DNA of 64,000 nucleotides from Annulohypoxylon bovei var. microspora (GCA_022836615.1 MU405226.1:62001-126000); one strand, 5' to 3'; positions 24,732-36,625 are shown, counted from the first letter of the stretch. The notes: generated by a model from the letters alone, not told the origin. A program made the numbers and translations.

Positions 24732-26277
24732 GCGACTCAAACGGATTTTGGGACCCACCAGCCGAGTTCTTAGTCTTTGCCGGTGCAGGATCATCTTCCT
24801 TGCGTGGTGATCTCCAGCTCTTAGTTAATATAGTCTCTCGAGATGCATGTAACAGTTGGGAACATTCGTCAATATCCCATTCGATCGGGAAGCCTTGATA
24901 CTCGCTATGAAAAAGTTGTTAGATACAGCAATTCTTTTCTTTGTCAGGAATGCTAGGAAGAATAACTTGCCTTCGGCTCATCATGCATGTTCTAGCATAG
25001 AGAGCCCCTTGGATAGAGTTGGTCTTGATGTGACAATCGTCATCGACAAACTCAATCTTGATGATGACAAGACGATAAATGTGCTCGAGATCTGCTCGAA
25101 TGTGGCCCTCTGTAAATCGCCAACGGCAGCCCCTGATAACTAGGTTTCTGGTGGCCCCGTTACCAGCGATATTCGCAATGTGGGGTGTAAGAATAAACTG
25201 ATTATCTGCCCATCTAATAGGAACCTATAACCATGTTAGGCCATCGCAGTGTGTGAGGATAATCAAATTTACTAACCCTGACAGTATTGATGTAGAGGCC
25301 CTTCTTCTTTGAGTAATCATAGAAGCGTGTAGCGCTGTCGTGAGTTAAGAATGACACAATACACACGCGCTGGGATGCTCGTATGATAAAATCAGCCAGC
25401 ACTCCACCGCGAACGGCGCTGGTCACATCCCAGTAAGTAGCGTCGCGCGGGATGTCTTCTAGCACGAGTGACCTCCTGGTTCTGAGGGGATACGGATACC
25501 AGCGGGGACCGTTAGCGTTAATTCCGGGTGCTTGAACACCAGCCGAATCAGATGATATGTGGGCGTGGCGTTGACCGCGAGGGTCAGTTTTGGCAGGGCT
25601 GGGTGGGAATGGTGTACTTGATTCCCCTGTGCTAGATTTAGCACTGCCGGGTATCTCATGTTCAGAAGGGTTTTCAGCAGAGGCCGGAGTAGTGTCTCGC
25701 TGCGAAGGAACATGAGCCTTCTCCACGCCAAGAGTGACTGCTACTGAGGGTGAGCCTACCGGGGGCTTGGTGTCCACGGTTAAATTCTATAACAGATTAG
25801 TTCTCAGACATTATCTGGGTTACAGCATCAAAATACTGGAGGTGTCCAAATAAAATTAGTGGATAGACTTACCCAGAGATTTCCTGGAGCTACACCTGAT
25901 GCCAGAAGGTTGCGCACTAGATTTGCTGATAAGAGGTTAGAATAAGCTGAAGTTGAGATGATCGGGATTAAACTATACCGTATTGATATTGGATCTGGAC
26001 GAATCCCTCGTACTCATCCTTAGGAATGCAGATGACTGATTCCACTTCTTGGCGCTCGTTGCTAAAGTGCTATAAAGCTACTGTTAGGATATCGAGGATT
26101 AAATTGGATTATAGATTGAAGCTTACCACATCGGCCCTGTTAAATATGTTAGCTTTGTGGTTCAGCCTTTAGCTTTAATGCTAGTGATAACAATGGCATC
26201 TGAACTTACTGTCTCAAGAGAACATCAAAATGTCTCTTCTCGATGGTGATAAAAGGGGGTGGAGGCGGGGCCTCCAT
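24712..26277 (-). CDS. RNA-recognition-motif protein, seven exons with a 10-nt microexon
   Basis: Predicted RNA-binding protein of 392 residues. Exons are 26277-26210, 26136-26127 (10 nt), 26069-25979, 25925-25873, 25786-25277, 25224-24971 and 24904-24712. Every junction keeps frame. The last intron (24970-24905) starts with GC (GCAAGT) instead of GT and has a CTAAC branch. The N-terminal region (FITIEKRHFDVLLRQAD, then CIPKDEYEGFVQIQYQYANL) matches the helical preface of a known fungal RRM family. RRM1 is at about 178-250 (RRSLVLEDIPRDATYWDV, then CIVSFLTHDSATRFYDY). RRM2 is at about 268-345 (TRNLVIRG, then IKIEFVDDD and ALYARTCMMSR). The fungal hallmark ARTCMMSR followed by a Tyr, an IEW strand and DEC is seen only after GC-AG splicing. 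The central 100 residues are Ser/Pro-rich. I know related proteins only as uncharacterised RRM proteins; the RNA target is unknown. Confidence 0.82.
26127..26136 (-). other. 10-nt microexon of the RRM gene
   Basis: Flanked by an AACAG acceptor and a GTAAGC donor, with a GCTAAC branch site 5' of it. It supplies the last base of a Gln codon and the codons Ala-Asp-Val, linking LLR(Q) to HFSNERQEVE. Skipping it would shift the frame (10 nt is not a multiple of 3). Confidence 0.7.
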
Positions 26278-29262
26278 GATGTTAGAGTGCCAACCCAGGC
26301 GATGATTCTAGGGTGGTAGATAGATGTTGACGAATAGAAGAAGGGACGGAGAAGGTCGACGGCTACAGGTCTCGCAGAAGAATACGCAGGAGGAAAACAA
26401 ACCGACAGTAGTACTAAGACTGCGATTGCAAATCGCCTGGGTGGCAGCGAACATAAAAACAAGAACGGTGACGACCTAGGTAGAAACCAAGCAGAATGGC
26501 AAGTTTGAATTCAAATTACAACTGAGAACCGGAAAAGAAACATTGACACGAGAGAGTGCAGTATGGTTACACTAGTAGAATATGTCCAAAGTGTGAACGC
26601 GATAAACCAGATGGTCGGCACCAAAATATTTATCACGCTTGACGAAGTTGAAGATTAGATGCTATGTACATACCTAGGTACCCAGGTATCTAAATTGGTT
26701 GACCCCTGTAAGTCCCTATAGCTCTAAATTTAGAATTCGTGGGGGGTGTACTGCGCTAGGAAACCTTAAATCTTTCTAGTTGCGTTTCTATAGGCACGAC
26801 TCGAAGAATCCTTTGGATGTGCTTGGAAGTTTATAACAATACATCTAAATACATTTATTCACATAGCAGTGCGTCGAATTCTGAGATTTTATAAGGACGA
26901 GCCAGAACCAAATACATATCTAAAGCCTCGAAAAGGGGTTGAGCAAGTATAAATGTAGTTTTTTCTAGTTTAAACAATGTATTTGTAAACAATATTTATA
27001 TCATTATGGTTTGATCTTAATAAGACGAGTTGTATTCTTACCTTCCTAATGTACTTAAATATGATACCCTCAGATAAGAACCATAAAAGATTGAATGAAA
27101 AATATCATATCAATTACCTACCTACTCAGCTACTTAACTGTGACGGCTGTGATAAGTTTGAACGGATAAAATATTGACTGGTAATTAGATTAATGTTGCG
27201 GCAAGACGTGGGACCCGCTGCCAGCCATACAGCTACAGTGGTACATATATATCGCGACAATTAATATCTGAAGCTGTTAATGCATTCACATACAAAGGCA
27301 TGGTCGTAAAATATAAAATTGAAACTCATTTAAATTGTAACGAAAAGAAACATTCTCCATGTCCTCACTTACATCCACTACTAAAGTACCTAATACTTGG
27401 GTATCTTTGAATAGGTACGTAAGTGATAAAGCGAGTAAATGCCACAAGCATTAGGCAAGATTTGAAAATATCTGCATGTCTTCGTTCATCTTATATATAA
27501 TGGATGATGTTTGTACCCCTCACTTTCTTTGTAACCTCTCTAAGAATATGGGGCATCCAAACCTACGGGTTCGCTGTCGAATGGCACAAACATTCTATTT
27601 GTGGCTTGGGATTTGGATAGAAAGTCGACATCTTGACTTGTGGAACATCCTAGCGCATATTCAAGGATCTTCATACTAAAGTAGGTACCTGTGTTGGTCC
27701 ATATTAAACCGATGTAAGAGCTATCAATCGAGGCTGAAATCTGACTTGAGAGGCTTAAACTCATGTTGAAAGAGGGAAACATTCCGACATTTCAACGATG
27801 TTGGGGCTGCCTAGGATGAGGTTGATAGGCTATTTGAGCGCACTTGTCTTGTATGATACTAGTAGTGAATTTAAGTAGTATGTGAGTTTCGGCGAGCCTG
27901 GAGGAGCAAAGTTCGGCGCCCTAAGTTTCCTATTGATTTGACATTTGATTCAAAGCAGCGGGGAAACTGTGCAGCAATACGATACGAATGATACGAACCA
28001 AGCTAAACAATTGTCAAGATGATTGACGCGTTGGTAAAGTTTATATAACACTTTCCGAAGGTTTACCTTTGCGGGTATGTGAGTGTGACAGAAAACAGTC
28101 TATTTTTAGTTGCTGAAAAGAAGCATTAACGTTATTGTGGGTCCACTCGGACTCACCCGACCTTGGATTTGACTTTCAAGTGACAGAATTGACAGGTTCT
28201 AAAGTTGACATGCCGATGCTATCTTATTCGTACTTCTAAAATATTGTCAAATCCAACTACTAAGGTAAGTATTAATTAATCCTCAAAGAATTCACGGATT
28301 CGAATTTAAATGGCAAGCTTACCATCGTCTGGGGTCAAGGAATGATTTAAAACAAAAGAAAAAAAACATGATGCCGTCAGATTCCAGGGCAGCCAGGGTA
28401 GCCATAATACGGCTGTACTGGATTTGGCTTTCGCAGTGATTATCATCTGAGATTCAGGTTCTGGACCTTGCTTTTTGTTCCGGGTACATCCCCCTACGCC
28501 ACCACTACGGATCTCACTAGCAACCACTCGTTGCCCACTAAAGTCGCTGAAATGTAACCCGATTACCGCACCTGCCGGGGCCGCCAAACCGTTTTTGGTA
28601 CAGCGTTCCGTGTTACGATGTCCACTGCTGCTGCCAACACTTCGTGTTCATGGCAAGCATTGCAGGCATGGCCAAGCATAGATCAATCCTGGCCAATAGA
28701 ATGTTCTGCTCCAAGGGCTTAGCGGGAAAATGCTAAAGTACGAAGTACCCGAGTTAGTGAACCCATCATCCATATTTTTCCTTGTCCTGCTTGTCTTCTC
28801 ACATCCTCGTCCCTTTCCCAACCCATTTCACTCCTCGATGAATTGATGCCATCTCATCGTTGAATCAGTCATTCGCTTTAATACTGCTACATACTTACAA
28901 ACACTCGCTTAGTTTTGCAAATATATACTACCCTATCTACTCTCTATTTAGGGGAAGTTCGAGTTGTTCACTGCATTTTGTTTTTTGTTGCTTTTCTCGG
29001 TATCCACACGTCGTATCAACAAGCGGGAGAAAAATAGGGGAATCGAGCATACGAGACGGAAGCGAGCGAGCAAGTTGTCGAGCATTAACGTCCCGAATCA
29101 CCACAATCAACCAGTACTGAAAAAACGAGAAATAATTATTGTTGTCGTTGATTCTTTAGAGTGTTTATTTGTTTGTTTGTGGCGTTTTGTTCGCTGCATT
29201 TACCCCGACTCAATCGAACCGTCATATCCTCTATCCGCATTCCATCACTTGAAACAACAACG
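26278..29262. other. long AT-rich intergenic region, 3 kb
   Basis: No supported gene. From about 26640 to 28280 the DNA is strongly AT-rich with stops in all frames and scattered TACCTACCTA motifs (near 27115). The segment 28740-29262 is probably the promoter and leader of the DUF7137 gene. ORFs here (27476-27679, 28306-28681, 28860-29266) show no family. The AT bias could reflect RIP-type decay, which I cannot test without counting dinucleotides. Confidence 0.5.
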
Positions 29263-30201
29263 ATGAAGGGAACACGAAGTCTTGGTCAGGTTTTGACCTT
29301 TGCCCTCGCTTTGGCCCCTATGGCATCAGGCTGGCCAGGTTGGCTTCCAGATATAGATGCTCTCGTTGTTCGACAAGATAGCTCATCGAGTATGTATTGT
29401 GTTTTGGATTGATGTTATAAAAGTTGTGATGAAAATAGTACTGACAACTTTAAAGCACAACAGGTTGATGCCACATCTACAGCAACATCCGATACCGCCA
29501 CGTCGACTGATAGTTCGGCCGATCAAACCACTAGCACCAATACCAAAAATGCCCAGACTACGAACCTTAATACGGCCAAGATAACTTCAACCGGCAAGGG
29601 CTCTAGCGGGAGCTCGGCTACCGGTAACAGCACTACCACGGCCACTTCCCGCTCGACCTTCGATGCGCAAGATGGAGCCGGCGGTGTTGCTATGATCACG
29701 CCTGCCACCACGGCGGGAACGACGCTCTACAGGATCGGAGACTCGACGCCGATCACCTGGGTCTGGAACTACACGTCCCTCCAAGCTTCGCCGACCGCTA
29801 TCGATGTCCTTGTATCCTGCTCCACGGCTTCCGCTACCTGGACCTTAACTCAGAACATGACTTTTGAGCCGACTGCCACTTTTAAATGGGACACTAAGAA
29901 CTACTCAGAGAGCGCTGTAGCTAGCCCGCTGCTCGTTGCCCAGTACACGCTTCTAATCCACGACTCCGACTCGTCCCAAGACGCTACCGCCGAAGCCGGA
30001 TATCTCTCGCCATATGATGGCTTCACGTTTGGGCTATACACTTCCAGGCCGTACCAGGACCTCGGCGAGTGGAAGTGCGCGACGTGCAGCGGTGCGCTGG
30101 GAGAAGCAGACCGTCAAGCCTTAGGTTTCGCTGTCACCATGAGCATCATCACCATCCTCAGCTTCACGTGGTACGTGACAGGATTCGCCACGTTATTGTA
30201 G
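29263..30201 (+). CDS. DUF7137-type secreted/membrane-anchored protein
   Basis: Protein of 290 residues from exons 29263-29389 and 29456-30201 (intron 66 nt, branch TACTGAC). The N terminus is a signal peptide (about 1-23, VLTFALALAPMASG). A Ser/Thr-rich linker (about 45-110) is likely O-glycosylated. It is followed by a compact domain with GGVAMITPA, a Trp-rich strand (ITWVWNYTSL) and GFTFGLYTSRPYQDLGEWKC. The C terminus is hydrophobic (FAVTMSIITILSFTWYVTGF), giving a membrane anchor. This layout matches the fungal DUF7137 family, whose function is unknown. Several N-x-S/T sites support passage through the secretory path. It is convergent with the CDK11-type kinase. Confidence 0.85.
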
Positions 30202-30645
30202 CCGCAATCTATGGCAACCCGCATATTCGAGCAATATATGAGGAGACGGCTAATTTCTGAATGCATATATTTTGAAGATACGAGACAGCATCTTAATGGA
30301 CAACTATTTAAATACGGTAATCTGGGATCAAGGATATTACATCATGTAGTGGCGTTTTTTTTGAAATGCGTTTGCAAGGGCCGAGGGGAGGGATGTGTTC
30401 TTCTGGCAACGGATCGAAAATGGCGACAACTATTTTAGAAGTCTAAGGCATCGGAAGGGTTATTTATCATCAATTACATAGCTCTTAATGACACAACCAC
30501 ACACACCTAGTCAGGTCAGGTTAAATTCACGATCTTTCGTACCTTATTTATGGTATCATATATGTAATTGTAATACTTGGTATGACCTTCATTCCTGTCT
30601 GTATTCCTCAAGTATAGTTAGGTTCATAATGACTAGAATAGAGTA
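30202..30645. other. convergent intergenic
   Basis: About 440 bp between two stop codons, AT-rich. I see no gene or repeat. Confidence 0.5.
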
Positions 30646-32058
30646 TTAAATCATCCTCAGCGCAAACCCACCACCCCGCTCCTCCTTCTCCCTCGCGGCG
30701 AATATCCCGCTGAAATCTACAGCCCCCAGATCCGCCGCCTTCTGGCCCCTGCCCGGCGCGTTCGGCGTCGACCGCCTCCTCCGCCGCTCCTGGCCCGCCT
30801 TGCTAGGGAACGTCGGGAACATGGCCTCGTGCTTGGGCTTCGGGTCCTGCCGGAAGTACTCGTGCCGCAGCATCTCGCGCGCGCTAGGCCGCCGCTCCGG
30901 ATCTAGCGATAGCAGCCCGCTCAGAAGCTCGCAGCCCGCCGTCGTCAGGAGCGGGAAGCGCGCCCGGATCACGGGCCCCGCGTGTGCCGCCGACGCTTTT
31001 GGCAGGCGCAGGTGTCGCGCGTTGGGCAGGCGACGGAAGCCCGGCCACGACTCGTCGGACGGGATGCCGCAGAGCTCGAAGATCTTGGTCAGCTCGTCGA
31101 CCTCGGTCTTGCCCTGCAGCAGGGGCTCGCGCGTCAGCAGCTCGCCGAAGATGCAGCCCACGCTCCACATGTCGACGGCGCTGCCGTACGTCTTGGCGCC
31201 GAGGAGCAGCTCGGGGGCGCGGTACCACAGCGTGACGACGAGCTGGGTGAGCTTCGGGGGCGGCGGGTCCCCGACGTACCGCGCCATGCCGAAGTCGGCG
31301 ATCTTGAGCTGCCCGCGGTTGTTGAGCAGCAGGTTGGAGGTCTTGAGGTCCCGGTGCAGGATCCAGTGGTCGTGCAGGTAGGCGACGCCGTTGGTGAGCT
31401 GTAAGAGCAGGGTCTTGACCTCCGAGGCCAGGAAGGGCTCCGGCATGTCCCCGAGGATGGACATCAGGTCGTGCTCGAGGAACTCGAGGACCAGGAACAC
31501 GCTCTCGATGCGCGAGGTGTCGTCGCCGACAACGACTTCGCGGAGCTCGACGACGTTCCGGTGCGAGCAGTCTTTCAAGATCTGGATCTCGCGGAGACCC
31601 GTCTCGGGTAGGCCCACGGTGTCGTTGGGGTCGATCTTGAGGCGCTTGAGCGCGACCACTTTGCCCGTTTTGATCTCCTTCGCTCGTGCCACCCAGCCGT
31701 ACGCCCCCTCCTCGATGTCGTTTAGCTTATCGTAGTTCTCGACGCTGCGCGACTTGCCCCAGCTGCCGGTCTCGAAGCGTTGGAGTTTTGCATTATCATT
31801 TGCACCACCTCCTCTCTCGGGAGTCAATTTCCGTCGCTTGGCGGGTGGTCTGTCGTCTTGATTTTGCTGCTGCTCTTGCGCGGCTCGTTGCCTGGCTGCC
31901 TCGGCTTCGGCTTCGGCTTCGACCTGGGCGCGTTTCGCTTCCTCCGCCTTCCGTGCCTTCTCGGCTTTCAGACGCTTCTTTTCTTCCTTCTCGCGCTTGA
32001 CTTTGGCTTCGTAGGCTGCGTCTTCTTCGGTGTCTGCCCAGCGGGATTTGCTCGCCAT
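30646..32058 (-). CDS. CDK11/PITSLRE-type cyclin-dependent kinase
   Basis: CMGC-group Ser/Thr kinase related to animal CDK11 and fission yeast Ppk23, linked in the family to transcription and splicing. Intronless, 470 residues. Residues 1-75 are a charged Lys/Glu/Ala-rich helix-forming tail with a basic patch (AKRRK) suited to nuclear import. The kinase domain spans about 109-405: glycine loop EEGAYGWV, ATP lysine in VALKRLK (Lys138), the cyclin-binding helix motif PETGLRE (151-157) in place of PITSLRE, HRDLKTSN (Asp237), DFG (255-257), T-loop VVTLWYRAPE (Thr276) and DMWSVGCIFGEL. All catalytic residues are present. The C terminus is basic and ends GFALRMI. It shares a 415-bp divergent promoter with NDUFAF7. 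CDK11-type is favoured over CDK10 by the LPETGLREIQIL context and the charged N tail. Confidence 0.9.
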   Translation of the reverse strand: MASKSRWADTEEDAAYEAKVKREKEEKKRLKAEKARKAEEAKRAQVEAEAEAEAARQRAAQEQQQNQDDRPPAKRRKLTPERGGGANDNAKLQRFETGSWGKSRSVENYDKLNDIEEGAYGWVARAKEIKTGKVVALKRLKIDPNDTVGLPETGLREIQILKDCSHRNVVELREVVVGDDTSRIESVFLVLEFLEHDLMSILGDMPEPFLASEVKTLLLQLTNGVAYLHDHWILHRDLKTSNLLLNNRGQLKIADFGMARYVGDPPPPKLTQLVVTLWYRAPELLLGAKTYGSAVDMWSVGCIFGELLTREPLLQGKTEVDELTKIFELCGIPSDESWPGFRRLPNARHLRLPKASAAHAGPVIRARFPLLTTAGCELLSGLLSLDPERRPSAREMLRHEYFRQDPKPKHEAMFPTFPSKAGQERRRRRSTPNAPGRGQKAADLGAVDFSGIFAAREKEERGGGFALRMI

Positions 32059-32473
32059 GGTTGTCGGTGTCTCGGTAGGTGATTAGGAAGTCCGATAAGA
32101 GACGGTGGGATGTGTTTTCATTTCGGTGTAGATTTCCAAGACAATTGGAAAGACGAAACTAAGAGGTTTGGTATATATGATTAAAAATTGAAACTTTCTC
32201 TCGTCTATTGAGAAATTGAAGTATAACCAAGCGTTTAAAATGGTAGTTGTGATGCAGAGAGTGTTTGCAACTACGTAATTGGTAACTTTTTATGTTCGGT
32301 GAATGCTCGGGACTAAAATTTAAAGCTTCGAAGCTATGGCTCTCAATGAAGGAAATAGTTTAGACCTCGAAATCTGGTCCTTCCTTCCCCATGTTAAAAT
32401 GCTGTGTTCAATTTATGAAATTTTCTATCTCTTCATAATGAATTAATGAATTCCTTTAATTGACGAATTGAAA
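32059..32473. other. divergent promoter region, kinase and NDUFAF7
   Basis: 415 bp between two opposed start codons. It is AT-rich with no obvious TATA box or named operator, and is presumed to carry both core promoters. Confidence 0.5.
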
Positions 32474-34161
32474 ATGAGGTCAAATGTGTTAAGGACGACC
32501 CAAAGTGGGCTCAGATGCCTATCACGACGGCCAGTATCTCATAACCCCAAAGTCGCATATCAGAGCTATAGATGTTTTATAGCGACGCCAGTGTACAGAG
32601 AGGAAGAAAGAAAATGGTCAACACCCCTAGCTAAACAATTGACCGAAGCTATAAATGTGAGCTTATAATTATATCCTCGTTCAACTTGATACTTATGGTG
32701 CAAAGACAACAGGCCCAATTCCTCTAGCTAGTTATATGCGCATGTGTCTCACATCGGATACAGGCGGATATTATACAGGGGCTATAGAAGCAGGTCGAGA
32801 TCAGTTTGGCCGAAAAGGAGATTTTATTACCTCACCGGAAATATCACAGATATTTGGCGAGCTTGTTGGTATCTGGTTCGTTGCGGAATGGATGTCTCAA
32901 GGCCGGCCGCGACAGGGCGTAGAACTTATCGAAGTTGGCCCTGGTAGGGGGACGTTGATGGATGATATGTTACGGGTGAGTATGCCGCTATTTAAAGCTC
33001 ATAATAAGCTAACTTTTTAAACAGACCATGAGAAACTTCAAGGATATGTCTTCCAGCATAGAGACCGTCTACCTGGTCGAAGCAAGCGCCGAGCTGCGCA
33101 TAACTCAGAAAAACTTGCTCTGCGGCGAGGACGCCGTAATGAGAGAGTCCAAGATAGGCTGGCACAGCACATCCAAGTACTCCAACCTGCCCATCGTATG
33201 GACAGATTCCATCAAGGCCATTCCGCAGGATCCTAGCAAGACGCCTTTTATAGTGGCCCACGAATTCTTCGACGCCCTCCCTATCCACGCCTTCCAGGTC
33301 GTCGAAGTGCCGCCGAACCAGCAACCTGCGCCGACGGGCAGCAATGCCAGCAGCATCTCTATCTCGCGCCCGGGCTCGCCATCCACCGCCACCTCCCCCT
33401 ACCAATGGCGCGAAATGGTCGTCTCGCCCACGCCCGAGGGAACAACGCACGCGGAGCTCGGGACGCCTAAGTCGCAGCAGCACGAGCCGGTCCCGGAGTT
33501 CCAGCTCACCCTCAGCCCGTCCATGACACGGCACGCGCAATACCTGCCGGATACCTCGCCGCGGTACCGCGCCTTGAAAACGACTCCCGGCGCCCTGATA
33601 GAAGTGTGCCCCGACGCCTCGCTGTACGCATCAGACTTTGCGTCGCGGATCGGCGGCTCCTCCGCCGCGAAACCCCGTCCCTCCGGCGCAGCCCTAATCC
33701 TCGACTACGGCCCGACCGCCACCATCCCCGCCAACACGCTGCGCGGGATCCGGCAGCACCGGCACGTCTCGCCCTTCTCGTCGCCGGGTCTCGTGGACGT
33801 CAGCGCGGACGTCGACTTCACCGGCATCGCCGAGTCCGCCGTGCTCGCGTCGCCGGGCATCGAGGTGCACGGGCCCGTGGACCAGGCGTACTTCCTCGAG
33901 TCCATGGGCGTGCAGCAGCGGGCCGAGATGCTAATTAAGAAGCTCGAGCAGACCCAGACTCAGACCCAGGCCAAAAACGATGACGGGAAGGGGGACGGGA
34001 GCGGGGGCGAAGATAAGAAGAGGGAGATCGAGCGTTCGTGGAAGCGCCTTGTTGATCGCGGACCGGGCGGTATGGGTAAGGTGTATAAGGTCCTGGCCAT
34101 CCTGCCCGAGAACGGGGGCATGAGGAGGCCAGTTGGGTTTGGTGGGGATATAAGTGCATGA
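32474..34161 (+). CDS. NDUFAF7: NDUFAF7-type arginine methyltransferase, mitochondrial complex I assembly
   Basis: Mitochondrial SAM-dependent methyltransferase; in the family it dimethylates an arginine of the 49-kDa complex I subunit early in assembly. Exons 32474-32656, 32706-32975 and 33025-34161 give 529 residues. The first 45 residues are basic and free of acidic residues, fitting a transit peptide. The substrate-binding start (TGPIPLASYMRMCL) is completed by the first splice. Then come the family signatures GGYYTG, FGRKGDFITSPEISQIFGEL and the SAM loop EVGPGRGTLM (about 137-146). Later, FIVAHEFFDALPIHAFQ is also typical. A long insertion (about 260-330) between these and the last strands is Ser/Pro-rich, and a charged Gln/Lys-rich stretch lies near 450. 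The start at 32474 is the first ATG; the longer frame opens at a TTG. Assignment is strong. Confidence 0.93.
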
Positions 34162-34577
34162 TTGGGTTGAAGGATTAGGTGTAGAATGGCTTGTACAATA
34201 TTAACTGAAGACAACGTGGACCGATAGACTCGAATTTACATATCTGTACAGAACACAGTAGCACGAACGATCTTGATTATGCTTCAAGTCACAATAAACG
34301 GTTCCATGACATTCCTATTATCAGTTACAATTCAAAGTTCTTTTCGTACCTCGTGCTTCCTGATGTAATGTACCTTAAATAAAACAAGGCCTGCCACCTC
34401 TGTCAAGCGACCGATTCGTGCCGATCTATGCCCTACCTCGATAGGCCGTCCTAGGTACCTTCGGTAGTTCAGCATCCAACGCCGTCTATAGTAGTACAGT
34501 AACGAAAGCGGGTAGCCCCAAATACTACAAGTTGATACCATCCCTGCCTCGCCTGATTTTCATGGTCGGACGCGAAT
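34162..34577. other. convergent intergenic
   Basis: About 415 bp between two stop codons. No gene or repeat seen. An ORF at 34332-34541 (minus) lies in the 3' region of the PTM1 gene and has no family. Confidence 0.5.
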
Positions 34578-36625
34578 TCACTTCTTCTTTCCGACAAGCT
34601 TTGACCCCTCACCACGTTCTGTCTCGTCGTCATCGTCGTCATCATCGTCGTCGTCGTCGTCATCGTCATCATCATCACTGAACTTGTCACCGTCTTCGCC
34701 GACAGCAAATATCGTCTCGCCATCGAAAGAATCTCGCGGCGTCTCTGGTTTAACCGGGCCTCTGGTTTGTAGCGGATGCGATGCTGTAGTGGCGTTCGCT
34801 GGTGCCGAGCGCGTTTGGGCAACCTTGGAGCCGATGTGTGCCTCCTCGTCATCGTCCGAATCGTCCGGAGCACCCACGTCAGCAAACTCGAATCCTCCAT
34901 CCTCGTCCTGGGCGATTTCATCACTCATCGCGAACCGTCTGTTATTTGCCGTAGGTCTCCACACGTACGCGATCCAGGCTACATCAGCGAGATAGACCAG
35001 GTTCGGCCATCCGTCGATAACGAACCACCGTGACTTCCAGTGGAAAGGGACGTAATCCGGGTCAGATGCCGAGGCAAACGAGAAGGAGTTGAAAAAGAAG
35101 AAGCCAAAGGTGACGAGAATGCTAATCAGGATACTCCACCAGAGCTTCTTGTACATGGTTTCTTTGACAGTCTGCTTGCGCTCGCGCAGGTCCTTGAGCG
35201 TGAAGTTGAGCGAGTTGAGCGTCCACACGTAAAAGGCAGTCAAGGTGCCCGCTAACGGAAGTACGATGAGGAGGAGCCAGGGACCTAAAAATGCAAGTTA
35301 ACGTGGATAACCTCTAGATCGATATTGAGGGGTTCATACTAGCTGTATCCGGAGAAATAAGCAGGCTGGTAATGGCGTAGCCCAACCCGAAGACGAAATG
35401 AGCAATCGCTAACCATCTGACGTATACCATCGTTTTGCCTAGAGAAGGCTTCACAACTCCGTAACCCATACACACAATAAGTAGTAGGAAGAAGGAGAAT
35501 GAGTTACGGAAGGCATTGAGAACGGCCACCAAGACTAAGAGAACCTTAGCTCCAATGTTAGAACCGTTCCTATTCAAGTAATCTGTGGCAAGTGGTTAGA
35601 ACTGTATCCCCAAGAAAGTAATATGATTAACTTACCATAGAAGCCCCAAGTCATCAACATCTCTACACCCAGAAAGACGAGAATGGCAGTGATATAGTTT
35701 TGCACGGGTACTATAAACAGGTTAGGGCTAGGGAGGAAATGTCATACTTCGAGTAGCTTACGGATGTCATATCGATGCTGATAGTAGAGGAAACCCCAAA
35801 ACCTGGATATCATTAGTAAGGGGTCCGACATAGAAGAGCCTCAAAACATACACGGCAACAAGCGCATAGACGATAGTTATTCCTCCATAGAACGGAAGTT
35901 TAGGGATTTGGGTAGCGGGAAGCTCGCCATATGCCTCTCGGAACTCGACGACTCCCATATAATCCTTAGTATTGAAACCATATGCGGCAACACAGTAATA
36001 TCCCGTTTTCTTGATGGGGTAGTTGATGGGCGGCGCAGACTTGAGGTGTACGGCCTGAGTCAGGATGAAGTTTTCCGACTTCTGGGTCGCGTTGGGGGAC
36101 AGAATCCATTCGCCGATATCTGTGTCGTTGCACAGGCCGCTCCGGACATTCTCGTCGTCGCAAATAAGTTCTTTCTAATTCTATTATTAGCCTTGGTTTC
36201 TAACAGGCAAGCATCGATAATCGTACTTGGAGCGCGTCGGGATTCGGGTAGACCCCAATAAAATCTTGGTCTTTCCATTCGAATATGACTAAACTAACGA
36301 TAGGGTCGTCGTCGCCTTCGACAGTCTTGTTCGGGAATACTGTGAGGATGAAAGGGTCTACCGGACCACCCCAAGCACTTCTGCTATACATTCCTGGATG
36401 CGATGGATTAGTAAAGCTCACGTAGGCGATCGATACACATTAGACAGATAGGACATACCAGCACATTTCTGTTGATTCTCTTCGGTATCGTCCTTAATAG
36501 AAGAAATATTAGCTTATGAATACACTATATAGATAGCAAAGGATTCGTACTATCTTAACTTCCAATGCCTGGGCCGTCCACAGGGACGTGCCCAGAAGGA
36601 CTAATGCAGATAACCAGCTCTTCAT
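34578..36625 (-). CDS. PTM1: PTM1-type GOST seven-transmembrane protein
   Basis: Member of the lung-7-TM/GOST family (yeast Ptm1), a Golgi/endosomal seven-TM protein with a lumenal beta domain. I rebuilt eight exons: 36625-36551, 36492-36459, 36393-36227, 36174-35852, 35802-35762, 35710-35636, 35582-35340 and 35284-34578. All junctions are in frame and give 554 residues. A signal peptide covers about 1-21. The lumenal domain has paired cysteines (CAGMYSRSAWGGPVDPF, ELICDDENVRSGLC) and N-glycosylation sites. The first membrane segment is built across splices (GGITIVYALVAVFWGFLYYQ), followed by YDILPVQNYITAILVFLGVE and RNGSNIG and further helices. The cytoplasmic tail of about 150 residues is acidic with a run of 17 aspartates and a basic end (KLVGKKK). 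It is divergent from the cyclophilin gene. Confidence 0.92.

Noticed and set aside
28860..29266. Two overlapping plus-strand ORFs before the DUF7137 gene
   Set aside because: They end in or just before the DUF7137 start and look like 5' leader sequence.
33344..33938. Arg/Pro-rich ORFs on both strands within NDUFAF7
   Set aside because: They are shadows of a GC-rich exon that encodes the true methyltransferase.
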